Positions 54,060 through 63,352 of a stretch of 64,000 bases of DNA are shown piece after piece. Numbering within the stretch: position 1 is the stretch's first letter; the number at the start of each line of letters is the position of its first letter. Made by a program: the position numbers and the translations under genes. A model generated the notes under the pieces. It did not search any database. It worked only from the letters and a program-made list of their open reading frames with translations, and was not told the origin of the DNA. The DNA comes from JAJDZL01 sp965221175 (GTDB taxonomy: Bacteria > Pseudomonadota > Gammaproteobacteria > Arenicellales > JAJDZL01), in contig OZ244867.1 in assembly GCA_965221175.1 (NCBI GenBank), positions 434,001 through 498,000 on the forward strand, written 5' to 3'.

Positions 54060-55127
54060 TTAATTTGCAGAAGCTACGTTTCGGTAACGGGCTGCGTCTT
54101 TCCAAAGTTCTTCATAGGCCAGCTGACTGCTGTATGCTTTGTCGAACCAGGCGTTTTCAGCACTTTGGGCTTTACCCCAGGCAATTGCTTGAGTTTTTAC
54201 ACCGACTTGAACGTCTTTGTCGAGTTCAATGATTTCGTTACCTGCATCGCGAAAAAACTGCAATGCTTTGGCATCTTCATGACCAATGCGTGTCCAGCTT
54301 TCAAAAGTCGTGATTTTCGCTGCCAAGTCAACCAGTGCTTGGTCTTTTTCAGAGAGGGCGTTATACGCATCGACGTTCACAACTAGCTCAAAGGGCGCAA
54401 CTGGTTGATGCACGCCCGGAATCACCACATACTTGGCGATCTTGTGAAAACCGGGCGAGATATTCTCGTACAAGGTTCCCCATTCGGTTGCGTCAATCGT
54501 TCCGCGTTCAAGGGAGGAATAGACTTCCGCACCCGGCATGGTTACCGGTGCGGCTCCCATGCTCTGGGATATTTCAAGCCATGCGCCTGCCGTTCGAACT
54601 TTCAAGCCTTTCAAGTCATCCATGGTCTTTACAGCCTTGTTGGAGTGCAGGAACGCTTCAGCGGTACGGATGAACAGCGGCATAGACACCACGCCGAACT
54701 TCTCCATTCGAAAGTCGCGCCACATTTGCAGCCCGCCGCCTTCATATAGCCAATGAAGCATTCTTTCGGAATCCATTGAGCCGGCAAAGCCGCCGAAGAC
54801 TACGGTTGCTTTGTCTTTACCCCAGTCATATCCCATCCAGGTATGGCCTGCTTGAGCAATTCCGGTTGAAACAGTTTCTGATACATTCAGGGCTTTACCC
54901 AAAGTACCGCCAGGAAATACCTGAACTTCTATGCGCCCGTCGGTCAACTGATTGACTCTGTCGGCGAAGGCGTTTGCGCCGAGTGCCATAAGCGGTCCAC
55001 CGCCCCAGGACGTCGCCATTTTCCATTTGTGCTCCGCTTCTGCAAGCGAGACAGCACTTGTCAGCGTCATACAGATTGCCAGCAAGCCGGCGGCGGTACG
55101 CATTAAAAATTTACTATACGATTTCAT
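54060..55127 (-). CDS. dctP: TRAP transporter substrate-binding protein DctP
   Basis: 355 residues with a signal peptide (FLMRTAAGLLAICMTLTSAVSLAEA). HKWKMATSWGGGPLMALGANAFADRV, GGTLGKALNVSETVSTGIAQ, LKGLKVRTAGAWLEISQSMGA (the Arg that usually clamps the substrate carboxylate) and GTIDATEWGTLYENI are typical of the subgroup that includes 2-oxoacid binders such as TakP. Ligand not predictable beyond an organic acid. GAGG about 10 bases upstream of the ATG. Confidence 0.92.
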   Translation of the reverse strand: MKSYSKFLMRTAAGLLAICMTLTSAVSLAEAEHKWKMATSWGGGPLMALGANAFADRVNQLTDGRIEVQVFPGGTLGKALNVSETVSTGIAQAGHTWMGYDWGKDKATVVFGGFAGSMDSERMLHWLYEGGGLQMWRDFRMEKFGVVSMPLFIRTAEAFLHSNKAVKTMDDLKGLKVRTAGAWLEISQSMGAAPVTMPGAEVYSSLERGTIDATEWGTLYENISPGFHKIAKYVVIPGVHQPVAPFELVVNVDAYNALSEKDQALVDLAAKITTFESWTRIGHEDAKALQFFRDAGNEIIELDKDVQVGVKTQAIAWGKAQSAENAWFDKAYSSQLAYEELWKDAARYRNVASAN

Positions 55128-55210
55128 AAGTCACTTATCCTCATTAGTTAATGATATTTGAATAGTTTAAGCAATTGTTAAATCAGCTAGAATTTTTGAT
55201 TGTCGGAATT

Positions 55211-55221
55211 CACCTCCTCCT
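55211..55221 (-). promoter_or_regulatory. Orphan Shine-Dalgarno sequence at the DUF6166 stop
   Basis: AGGAGGAGGTG, followed by AATTCC, begins inside the TAG of the upstream gene. The only frame behind it is GTG-AAT-TCC-.. of eight codons; the next gene, dctP, starts 84 bases on. Unusually strong for this genome. Confidence 0.55.
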
Positions 55222-55507
55222 ATCTTGACAACGCTTCATCGATGTCTACACCGGTCAGTTCCCACTCATTGTCCAGTTCGGCAATGATTTCTTTCATAAA
55301 GTAGCCAGAGAGTTCCAATGCTTTTTTGTCATCGCCCAAGTGGTCGGCCAGAATTGCCAAAGCAAGTTGCTGTGGAGAATTACCTTCATAGGTCCATTCA
55401 AAGCCCAAGTCAGTAAATTGCTTGATGTTGTATCGTTCATCCAGAGGTTGTCCATCTACTGTAACTTTGATCCCGTCGATCGTACGGTCACCAGAATATG
55501 TTTTCAT
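55220..55507 (-). CDS. DUF6166-like small protein
   Basis: 95 residues. KTYSGDRTIDGIKVTVDGQPLDERYNI, GFEWTYEGNSPQQLALAILADHLGDD and ALELSGYFMKEII follow the pattern I remember for DUF6166 proteins, whose function is unknown. Soluble, acidic. Sits 71 bases behind the PanB homologue and about 90 before dctP; whether it belongs to the pathway is open. The stop runs into a perfect Shine-Dalgarno (AGGAGGAGGTG) with no gene behind it. Confidence 0.65.
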   Translation of the reverse strand: MKTYSGDRTIDGIKVTVDGQPLDERYNIKQFTDLGFEWTYEGNSPQQLALAILADHLGDDKKALELSGYFMKEIIAELDNEWELTGVDIDEALSR

Positions 55508-55578
55508 TGAACTTTAACAGTCTGCCAATCTGAAATTATTTATTAGCGCTTAGACTCGCTTGACTCAGTGGTTTATAC

Positions 55579-56445
55579 CTATATCTGTTTGCGTTGCTCT
55601 ACCAAGCTGAGAAATTTTTCATATTCTTCCTGCGGTGTTGGGTAGCTATGATCTTCATCGGGAAATATACCTTGTTTGACTTCGTTGACGTACTGCTTGA
55701 TTCCATCTACTGCCACTTCCGTCAGAGTTGCATAGCGCTTGGTAAATTTCGGCTTGAAATCGGTAAATACACCTAGCAGGTCGTAGCAGAGCAGTATCTG
55801 TCCGTCGGTGCCCGAGCCTGCACCGATTCCTATGGTAGGAATTCCAAGCTGTTGGGAAATAACCTCTGCAATTTTTGCTGGAACTGCCTCAAATTCCAAC
55901 ATGAAGCAACCGGCATCCTGGATGGCAAACGCATCTTCAAGTATCTTCATAGCACTCTCAGCAGTTCTGCCTTGAATCCTGAATCCACCAAACATGGCAA
56001 CAGTGTGAGGGGTCAGTCCTATATGTGAAGCAGTCGGTATGCCTGCATCGACCAAAGCCTTTAGGATATGTGCCTGACTCTTGCCTCCTTGTGGCTTGAC
56101 GGCATCACAACCAGCGTCCTGCATGAAACGAGTTGCGTTCACCAGTGCCCGGTCTGGCGTATTGTAACTCTGATAAGGCATGCAACCCAGAACGAAAGTG
56201 TTCGGAGCGCCCCGCCTTACCGCCAGCGAGTGCATGATCATCATTTCCATGCTCGCGGGAATGGTGTTGGGATGTCCATGTGCGATCATAGCGAGACTAT
56301 CGCCCACAACGGCAACGTCCACTCCTGCCATTTCAGCCCACTGTGCGGAAGTGTAATCTGGAACCGACATATAAACCATCTTTTCACCAGTGGTTTTGGA
56401 ATTCCGGATTTCACTGATTGTTCTCTTGCTCACCTCAGAAGTCAT
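55579..56445 (-). CDS. PanB-like protein with altered active site
   Basis: 288 residues of the PEP-mutase/ketopantoate hydroxymethyltransferase fold. Aligned by eye to E. coli PanB: the first Mg ligand is kept (VVGDSLAM, D49), as are K117, H141 (SHIGLTPH), E184 and GIGAG..TDGQILL. The second Mg ligand (Asp84 of LLADLPF) is Cys88 here (VLGCMPY), and the Glu of VKIEGG is Gln119 (VKPQGG). Automatic annotation would call it panB, but loss of two catalytic residues and its place in a transporter/oxygenase cluster suggest another aldol or C-C bond reaction. Pantothenate synthesis is therefore doubtful. Confidence 0.8.
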   Translation of the reverse strand: MTSEVSKRTISEIRNSKTTGEKMVYMSVPDYTSAQWAEMAGVDVAVVGDSLAMIAHGHPNTIPASMEMMIMHSLAVRRGAPNTFVLGCMPYQSYNTPDRALVNATRFMQDAGCDAVKPQGGKSQAHILKALVDAGIPTASHIGLTPHTVAMFGGFRIQGRTAESAMKILEDAFAIQDAGCFMLEFEAVPAKIAEVISQQLGIPTIGIGAGSGTDGQILLCYDLLGVFTDFKPKFTKRYATLTEVAVDGIKQYVNEVKQGIFPDEDHSYPTPQEEYEKFLSLVEQRKQI

Positions 56446-56466
56446 TGGATTCCGACGAGAAAAGGG

Positions 56467-56646
56467 TTAACTCTTTTTCTTGCCGCCTGCTTCGGGAAAT
56501 ACCCACATGGCAATGACCATGAAAATGGACAATCCTGCTCCTACATATGCCAATTGAGAATCACCAAGAGTGGATTCAAAATAGAAAAAGCCACCACCCG
56601 CAAGCAGCGTAAGGGCGGAAACCATCAATTTAATGTGTACAGGCAT
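56467..56646 (-). CDS. 59-residue two-helix membrane protein
   Basis: ATG 56646 to TAA 56467, 59 residues. Two hydrophobic segments (about 6-22, LMVSALTLLAGGGFFYF; about 32-50, LAYVGAGLSIFMVIAMWVF) and a basic tail ending GGKKKS. Lies in the 211-bp space between the hydroxylase and PanB-like genes in the same direction, 10 bases behind the former. No family recognised. Conservation of that position would support a subunit or chaperone of the membrane hydroxylase. Confidence 0.65.
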   Translation of the reverse strand: MPVHIKLMVSALTLLAGGGFFYFESTLGDSQLAYVGAGLSIFMVIAMWVFPEAGGKKKS

Positions 56647-56656
56647 ATTGCAGAAT

Positions 56657-57430
56657 TCAGGCTTCTAGCCCCAATGGTGAAGAAGACGCAACATCCGGGC
56701 GTTTAGGTGTACCGCGCAAGTTCGTTTTCAGGTGCTTTTCGCTATAGCCATTGAAAAGGTGCCCAAGCAGGCCTCGGTTCAGATCAGAGGTGCCAAACAT
56801 CCAGTCTGCAATTGGAAATGTCAGGTTCATGTTCACTTCCATCATCAGACGTGAGTTATGGTGCGCTGTGTGATGTCGTCTAATGGTATTTACCAGCGGC
56901 ATGTTGCGTACGAACCAGTTTTCATCAACATGGCAACAAAAATGCATGAATTCATAAATGATGTAAATTCCGGTTGTGGAGCACATGAACAGCCACGCGA
57001 TATTCGGCGTCAGCACATAGTAAAGGACGACGGCTCCTGGAATTGAAATTAGAATGAATACTACGAGTGCATAAGGGGGAAAGAAAGTGACTCGCCAATC
57101 CTTGTGATCCCGGAATCGCATCTCATTATCAGTAAAGAACTGGTGATGCTGCAGAGTATGACGTTTGTAAATTGCAATTAGCCCAGAAAATCTCTGAGGT
57201 CGATGCATAACTTTCCGATGCAGGTACCATTCAAAAATGTTGCATGCAAGCAGAAAAGCCGGCACGGTTGCCCACTCCCACCATCGAACGTTTTCCAGAT
57301 GTTGGATATATAGCCCAATTGCCGTCAAACCAATTGCATAAATGATAAATACATGCATCGGTCCGTTGTACCATCCCGCAACCCGGCTTCTATATTCGCG
57401 TCTGTAATTCCCCTGTTTTTCGGTCATCAT
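56657..57430 (-). CDS. Sterol desaturase / fatty acid hydroxylase superfamily membrane enzyme
   Basis: 257 residues, four membrane helices. The di-iron histidine boxes are present: H71-x4-H76 (HRKVMH), H91-x3-HH (HTLQHH), HFCCH and RRHHTAHH. Members hydroxylate or desaturate lipids, carotenoids or alkyl chains using O2. AGAGGA stands eight bases before the ATG. First gene after aceE and probably the head of the cluster that includes the PanB homologue and TRAP transporter. Substrate unknown. Confidence 0.87.
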   Translation of the reverse strand: MMTEKQGNYRREYRSRVAGWYNGPMHVFIIYAIGLTAIGLYIQHLENVRWWEWATVPAFLLACNIFEWYLHRKVMHRPQRFSGLIAIYKRHTLQHHQFFTDNEMRFRDHKDWRVTFFPPYALVVFILISIPGAVVLYYVLTPNIAWLFMCSTTGIYIIYEFMHFCCHVDENWFVRNMPLVNTIRRHHTAHHNSRLMMEVNMNLTFPIADWMFGTSDLNRGLLGHLFNGYSEKHLKTNLRGTPKRPDVASSSPLGLEA

Positions 57431-57572
57431 GATTGATATCCTCTAATTCTCAAAAATTTACTGTTCAGAAATCTTGATTTCTGATTGGCAACCCATCCGC
57501 ATGATCTCAGGACTATTGCTGAATATTATCTCAATAGGCTATTGACGTTAATTTTATTTTAACATCACTGAA

Positions 57573-57650
57573 ACAATAGTTGTGCTGAATTGTAGATGGA
57601 CTTGGAGCTTTGACAGAACCCGATTCAAGATCAATTCAACAACTATTTGT
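57573..57650 (-). repeat. Long imperfect inverted repeat between aceE and the hydroxylase gene
   Basis: ACAATAGTTGT-GC-TGAATTG (57573-57592) pairs with CAATTCA-ACAACTATTTGT (57632-57650): 18 base pairs with a one-base and a two-base bulge, enclosing 39 bases. It lies 47-125 bases after the aceE stop. TTTCAG follows the arm on the minus strand, too weak for a classic terminator. Confidence 0.6.
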
Positions 57651-57696
57651 CGTCACATCTTAATACTGTTTTTACAACTTCCTGGAATATCCGGAT

Positions 57697-60363
57697 TCAC
57701 GAAACTGAGGGATCGGGTTTAGATGGATCAATACCGAATTTCTTGAACGCTTTCGTAACCTCCGTAACCTTGATGCTGCCGTCATCTGCAAGCGCTTTCA
57801 AGGCAGTTGCGCAGATGTGATAGCGATTTACCTCAAAGAAAGTGCGCAAGTTCTCGCGGGTGTCTGAGCGGCCAAAGCCATCTGTACCAAGCACGGAATA
57901 ACGACGCGGGACAAATCCTCGAATCTGATCCGGGTACATCTGCATGTAGTCGGTGGCAGCGATCACAGGACCTGCTGTGTCTGTGAGACACTGTTCGACA
58001 TAGCTGGTGCGAGCTTTTTTGTTGGGATTGAGCCGGTTCCAGCGTTCTGCTGACTGGCCGTCCCGAGCAAGCTCATTGAAGCTCGTCACACTCCATATAT
58101 CGGCTGCGACGGAATACTCGGACTCCAGAATTTCAGCAGCAGCAATGACTTCCCGCAATATCGTGCCGCTGCCGAGAAGCTGCACTCGAATGGAGTGATC
58201 ACTTGTTGAGCGATTCAGCAAATACATGCCCTTGACGATACCTTCTTCAGCCTTATCTGGCATCGGCGGATGGGCATAGTTTTCGTTCATGCACGTAATG
58301 TAGTAATAGATTGCTTCCTGATCTTGATACATGCGTCGAAGTCCGTCATGAATAATCACCGCCAGCTCGTAAACGTATGTGGGGTCATAAGAGACGCAAG
58401 TTGGAATCGTGGCGGCAAGTAAGTGGCTGTGGCCGTCCTGATGCTGTAGACCTTCACCAGCCAATGTGGTCCTGCCTGCAGTTCCTCCGATTAAGAACCC
58501 GCGTGTCTTGATGTCCGCTGCGGCCCATGCAAGATCGCCGACGCGCTGAAAGCCGAACATGGAGTAGAAAATATAGAACGGAATCATGTTTACGTCGTGA
58601 TTGCTCGTTGCGGTGCCGGCGGCTATCCAAGAGCAGGTTGCTCCCGCTTCGTTTATTCCTTCCTGAAGCACTTGACCTTCCTTGGACTCGCGGTAGAACA
58701 TAAGCTGATCTGCATCTTCTGGCTTGTACAGCTGTCCTAGTGGCGAGTAAATTCCCAACTGACGAAACATGCCTTCCATTCCAAAAGTCCTGGATTCGTC
58801 AGGTACAACGGGTACGATGTTCTTGCCGATGTTTTTGTCCCGAAGCAAGCTCGTCAAGATTCGTACGAAACCCATGGTCGTAGATATTTTCCGGTTTCCA
58901 GTTCCCTTAAGTTGCGTGTCGAAAATGCTGATATTCGGAATTTCGAGTCGCTTTCTTGCGCGACGCCGGGTCGGCAGTGGCCCGCCGAGTTGCTTGCGCT
59001 GTTTGAGCATGTATTGAATTTCGGGACTGTCTTCGGGCGGTCGATAGAAGGGTGCCGAAACGAGTTCTTCGTCGGTAAGCGGAATTCTGAATCGATCACG
59101 GAAAGAAATCAGAGAATTTTCTCCGACTTTTTTCTGCTGATGGGTAATGTTCTGGCCTTCTCCCGCTTCTCCCATTCCGTAACCTTTTACGGTTTTAGCT
59201 AGTATTACCGTTGGTTGTCCAGTGTGTTTGGTCGCGGCTGCATAAGCTGCAAATACCTTATGAGGGTCATGTCCGCCGCGATTCAGTCGCCAGATATCCT
59301 CATCGGTCATATTGGAGACCATAGCGCGAAGTTCATCGTATTTGCCGAAAAAGTGCTCTCGCGTATATGCGCCGCCTTTTGCCTTGAATGCCTGGTATTC
59401 TCCGTCTACTGCTTCTTCCATTCTTCGACGCAGTAAACCCTTGGTGTCTCGCATCAGTAGTGGATCCCAATAAGACCCCCATATCAGTTTGATGACGTTC
59501 CATCCGGCGCCCCGAAACTCTCCTTCAAGTTCCTGAATAATTTTCCCGTTCCCTCGAACCGGACCATCAAGTCGTTGTAGATTGCAGTTCACGACAAAGA
59601 TAAGATTGTCCAGCATTTCTCGTCCAGCAAGCGACAGTGCCCCCATGGACTCTGGCTCGTCCATTTCGCCGTCGCCGACGAATGCCCAGACTTTTCGATT
59701 GGCCGTATCGCAAAGCCCCCGATTATGTAGATACTTCATAAACCGAGCCTGATATATTGCCATGATCGGACCGAGCCCCATGGAGACCGTCGGGAACTGC
59801 CAAAAGTCTGGCTTCAGCCGCGGATGAGGGTAAGAGGGTAAGCCATCGCCTGTGGCTTCTTGCCTGAAATTGATTAGATTCTCTTCGCTCAGCCGTCCTT
59901 CCAAATAAGCTCTGGCATAGATACCGGGAGCGGAATGTCCCTGAATGAAGATTAGATCTCCGCCATGGGCTTCGCTCGGGGCGTGCCAGAAATGATTGAA
60001 GCCTACATCGTAAAGGGTGGCAGATGAGGCAAAACTCGCAATATGGCCGCCGAGCTCAGTAGATGTCTGATTCGCACGCACCACAATGGCAAGTGCATTC
60101 CAACGAATCAGCGAGCGGATACGCCACTCGATTGCGTGGTCCCCGTTGCTACGCTCCTCCTGAGCTGCGCTGATTGTGTTGACATAAGCAGTAGTTGGCC
60201 GATGTGGGATGTGAACACCGGATCGCCTGGCACTGTCAATCAGCTGTTCAATCAGAAAATGGGCGCGTTCATGCCCTTCACGGTCAATTACACTTGAGAG
60301 TGCATCCAGCCATTCCTGAGTTTCGTAGGGGTCAATATCTGTCGGAGAATTTTTGTCGGACAT
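57697..60363 (-). CDS. aceE: Pyruvate dehydrogenase E1, homodimeric type
   Basis: 888 residues, as E. coli AceE (887). NYIDTIS-like start (AYVNTISAAQE), GGHIASFASSATLYDVGFNHFWHA, the ThDP motif GDGEMDEPES near residue 230 and a second GDGLPSYPHPRLKP segment are visible. Decarboxylates pyruvate and acetylates the lipoyl of AceF. Normally directly followed by aceF; here eight genes intervene. Confidence 0.97.
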   Translation of the reverse strand: MSDKNSPTDIDPYETQEWLDALSSVIDREGHERAHFLIEQLIDSARRSGVHIPHRPTTAYVNTISAAQEERSNGDHAIEWRIRSLIRWNALAIVVRANQTSTELGGHIASFASSATLYDVGFNHFWHAPSEAHGGDLIFIQGHSAPGIYARAYLEGRLSEENLINFRQEATGDGLPSYPHPRLKPDFWQFPTVSMGLGPIMAIYQARFMKYLHNRGLCDTANRKVWAFVGDGEMDEPESMGALSLAGREMLDNLIFVVNCNLQRLDGPVRGNGKIIQELEGEFRGAGWNVIKLIWGSYWDPLLMRDTKGLLRRRMEEAVDGEYQAFKAKGGAYTREHFFGKYDELRAMVSNMTDEDIWRLNRGGHDPHKVFAAYAAATKHTGQPTVILAKTVKGYGMGEAGEGQNITHQQKKVGENSLISFRDRFRIPLTDEELVSAPFYRPPEDSPEIQYMLKQRKQLGGPLPTRRRARKRLEIPNISIFDTQLKGTGNRKISTTMGFVRILTSLLRDKNIGKNIVPVVPDESRTFGMEGMFRQLGIYSPLGQLYKPEDADQLMFYRESKEGQVLQEGINEAGATCSWIAAGTATSNHDVNMIPFYIFYSMFGFQRVGDLAWAAADIKTRGFLIGGTAGRTTLAGEGLQHQDGHSHLLAATIPTCVSYDPTYVYELAVIIHDGLRRMYQDQEAIYYYITCMNENYAHPPMPDKAEEGIVKGMYLLNRSTSDHSIRVQLLGSGTILREVIAAAEILESEYSVAADIWSVTSFNELARDGQSAERWNRLNPNKKARTSYVEQCLTDTAGPVIAATDYMQMYPDQIRGFVPRRYSVLGTDGFGRSDTRENLRTFFEVNRYHICATALKALADDGSIKVTEVTKAFKKFGIDPSKPDPSVS

Positions 60364-60502
60364 CTTTACTTCAAGTCAATTTCAATAATAGTGAGTTTAT
60401 ACAAGTACCAGTTGAATGTCGGAGGGATATTTACGCATTGTCCCGACTTGCCGGTGCATAGTTATACTGTCTGATGAACTTTGTGCAATTTTAATCGCCT
60501 TT

Positions 60503-63352
60503 CTACAATGTTTCGGGTTGAAGAATTTGGTTCAAGCAGCGTCCTGTGTGAGATTCTTTCACTTTCGCTATCTGCTCAGGTGTTCCACTCGCTACGATTC
60601 TGCCACCTTCATCGCCGCCTTCCGGTCCAAGATCGATAACCCAATCGGCAGTCTTGATTACTTCAAGATTGTGTTCGATGATAATGACTGAATTGCCTCG
60701 GTCGCGCAATTCCAGAATAACCGAAAGAAGCTGTTTGATATCTTCAAAATGCAATCCAGTGGTAGGTTCGTCCAGAAGATACAGAGTGTTTCCGGTGTCG
60801 CGCTTGGATAATTCAAGAGATAGTTTCACGCGTTGTGCTTCACCTCCGGAGAGTGTGACGGCACTTTGTCCAAGCCGTAAGTAGTCAAGTCCTACATTAC
60901 GCAACGTTAGTAGCTTTCGTGCTATGTGCGTAACTGCACTGAACAGTTCCAGTGCTTCGCCAACAGAAAGTTCGAGGATTTCGGCGATATTCAATCCTTT
61001 GTATCTAATTTCCAGCGTTTCACGGTTGTAGCGCGAACCTTGACAGGTGTTACAACGCACAAACATGTCGGGCAGAAAATGCATTTCTACACGAACCAGT
61101 CCATCTCCTTTGCAGGCTTCGCAGCGTCCTCCAGGAACATTGAACGAAAAGCGACCTGGTTTGTATCCGCGAGCGCGTGCCTCCACAGTACGGGAAAATA
61201 GGGTGCGGATATCTCCAAACAGTCCCGTGTAGGTAGCTGGATTGGAACGTGGCGTGCGTCCGATCGGCTGTTGATCAATCCGTATGGTCTTGTCAATCTG
61301 GTCAAGACCAATGATTATGTCATGTTCGGCAGCAGTCAGATTGGAGCGATTGATTTTAGAGTAAATTGCGGGATAGACTGTTTCGTTGATCAGTGTCGAT
61401 TTTCCGGAGCCTGACACTCCAGTTACGCAGGTAAAGAGCCCCACAGGGATATTGACATTGATGTTTTTCAGATTGTTACCGCGGGCGCCCTCAATGCGCA
61501 GGGTTCTGTCGAGGTCAAATGGTACTCTGACGAGTGGAATCGGTATTTCATTGTTTCCCGACAGGTAGTTGCCAGTCAGAGAATCTCGACAATTTTCGAT
61601 TTGATCGGGAGTGCCGACAGCAATGACGTGACCGCCGTCGGCTCCGGCTCCCGGTCCGAGGTCAACGATAAAATCCGCATTTCGTATCGTTTTCTCATCA
61701 TGTTCAACGATGATCAGCGTGTTGCCCAAATCTCTCAAGCGATTCAGGGTATCAATCAGTTTCTGATTGTCTCGATCGTGCAGTCCTATGGATGGCTCAT
61801 CCAGCACGTAAGTCACTCCAACCAGCCCGGAGCCGACCTGGGAAGCTAGTCTGATTCTCTGTAGTTCGCCGCTCGAAAGCGTGTTGGTTGCTCTTTCCAG
61901 TGTGACATAGGTCAATCCTACATCGGCGAGAAACTGAAGTCGATGGGCGATATCGCGAACAATTCTTTCCGCGATCGGCGTTTTCTGTTGATCATAGGTC
62001 ATGGACTGAAACAATTCAATCGCCTGGCTCACTGTTAGTTTGGTGATTTCGTAGATTGGAAGACTGTTAATGAACACATTTCGGGGACCGACGCCCAATC
62101 GAGCACCATTGCAACTGGAACACGGAAGAGTGACAAGATACATGGAAAGACTTTCTTTGACAGCTTCGGACGTAGATTCTCGAAGACGTCGTTCAAAATT
62201 TGGCATGACACCTTCAAAAGGTCGATGGCTGCGATAGGTTCGACCGTTGATGCTCAGATAACGCATTGAAATTTTCTCCTCTCCGCTGCCAAATAGCACA
62301 ATATTCTGGATGTGTGAGGGGAGTTGGTTGAAAGGCTGATCAAGATCAAAATTGAAGTGTCTGGCAACCGATTGAAGCATGCTGAAATAGTAGGCATGAC
62401 GAGTGTTCCACTCCGCCAGTGCACCCGAGGAGATGCTGAGTGAGGAATCGACAATTATCTTGTTCACATCGAAGCTAGATATATTGCCCAATCCGTTGCA
62501 GGTCTGACAAGCGCCTCGCGGATTATTGAATGAGAAAATTCTTGGTTCCAGCTCATCCAGAACGTAGCCACAATAGGGGCAGCCGTAGATTGAACTATAA
62601 AGAGTTCCGGTAGGCTCAATTGAGCCATCAGATAAAATTTTGCAGCAAAGAACCAACCCATCTGACAGCTGGGTAGCAACTTCAACTGAATCCGCCAATC
62701 GCTGTCGAATGTCGCCGTTAATCACTAGGCGATCGACGACGACTTCGATTGTGTGATTCACATTTTTATCCAGCTTGGGCGTCTGTTCGATCTCATACAC
62801 CTGTCCGTCAATTCGCAAGCGCACATATCCGAGTTTGCTCAAATGCGCTACGGTCTGTTCATGTTCACCTTTGCGGTCTCGAACTACAGGGGAGACCAGT
62901 GCAAATCTCGATTGTTCCGTTAGAGACATAATTTGATCGACGATTTCGCCGATTGATTTTGCAGCGAGAACGGTCTTGTGTTTCGGGCAGCGTGGTTCAC
63001 CTGCACGAGCATAGAGAAGCCGCAAGTAGTCATAGACCTCGGTGACCGTACCGACGGTTGAGCGCGGGTTAAAGCGGGTGGCCTGTTGGTGTATGCTGAT
63101 TGCGGGTGACAGCCCTTCAATGGAATCAACATCGGGTTTATCCATGATTGATAAAAAATGCCTGGCATAAGCAGACAGGGATTCCACGTATCGCCGCTGA
63201 CCTTCAGCATAAATTGTGTCGTAAGCAAGCGATGACTTTCCGGAACCTGAAAGTCCGGTTATTACGTTGAGTTTATTGCGAGGGAGCTCAACGGTGATAT
63301 TTTTCAAGTTGTGGGTTCGGGCGCCTCGGACGATGATATTTTCCGATTGCAT
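60503..63352 (-). CDS. uvrA: Excinuclease ABC subunit A
   Basis: 949 residues from ATG 63352 (AGGA eight bases upstream); an upstream start at 63379 is less likely. Two ABC ATPase units: GLSGSGKSSLAYDT and GVSGSGKSTLINETV Walker A motifs, two signature segments (LSSGELQRIRLA, LSGGEAQRVKL) and zinc-binding Cys pairs (CPYCGYVLDELEPRIF.., CEACKGDG-..CNTCQG). It recognises bulky DNA lesions with UvrB. No LexA box was found. Divergent from an MFS gene, the arrangement also known in Pseudomonas. Confidence 0.97.
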   Translation of the reverse strand: MQSENIIVRGARTHNLKNITVELPRNKLNVITGLSGSGKSSLAYDTIYAEGQRRYVESLSAYARHFLSIMDKPDVDSIEGLSPAISIHQQATRFNPRSTVGTVTEVYDYLRLLYARAGEPRCPKHKTVLAAKSIGEIVDQIMSLTEQSRFALVSPVVRDRKGEHEQTVAHLSKLGYVRLRIDGQVYEIEQTPKLDKNVNHTIEVVVDRLVINGDIRQRLADSVEVATQLSDGLVLCCKILSDGSIEPTGTLYSSIYGCPYCGYVLDELEPRIFSFNNPRGACQTCNGLGNISSFDVNKIIVDSSLSISSGALAEWNTRHAYYFSMLQSVARHFNFDLDQPFNQLPSHIQNIVLFGSGEEKISMRYLSINGRTYRSHRPFEGVMPNFERRLRESTSEAVKESLSMYLVTLPCSSCNGARLGVGPRNVFINSLPIYEITKLTVSQAIELFQSMTYDQQKTPIAERIVRDIAHRLQFLADVGLTYVTLERATNTLSSGELQRIRLASQVGSGLVGVTYVLDEPSIGLHDRDNQKLIDTLNRLRDLGNTLIIVEHDEKTIRNADFIVDLGPGAGADGGHVIAVGTPDQIENCRDSLTGNYLSGNNEIPIPLVRVPFDLDRTLRIEGARGNNLKNINVNIPVGLFTCVTGVSGSGKSTLINETVYPAIYSKINRSNLTAAEHDIIIGLDQIDKTIRIDQQPIGRTPRSNPATYTGLFGDIRTLFSRTVEARARGYKPGRFSFNVPGGRCEACKGDGLVRVEMHFLPDMFVRCNTCQGSRYNRETLEIRYKGLNIAEILELSVGEALELFSAVTHIARKLLTLRNVGLDYLRLGQSAVTLSGGEAQRVKLSLELSKRDTGNTLYLLDEPTTGLHFEDIKQLLSVILELRDRGNSVIIIEHNLEVIKTADWVIDLGPEGGDEGGRIVASGTPEQIAKVKESHTGRCLNQILQPETL

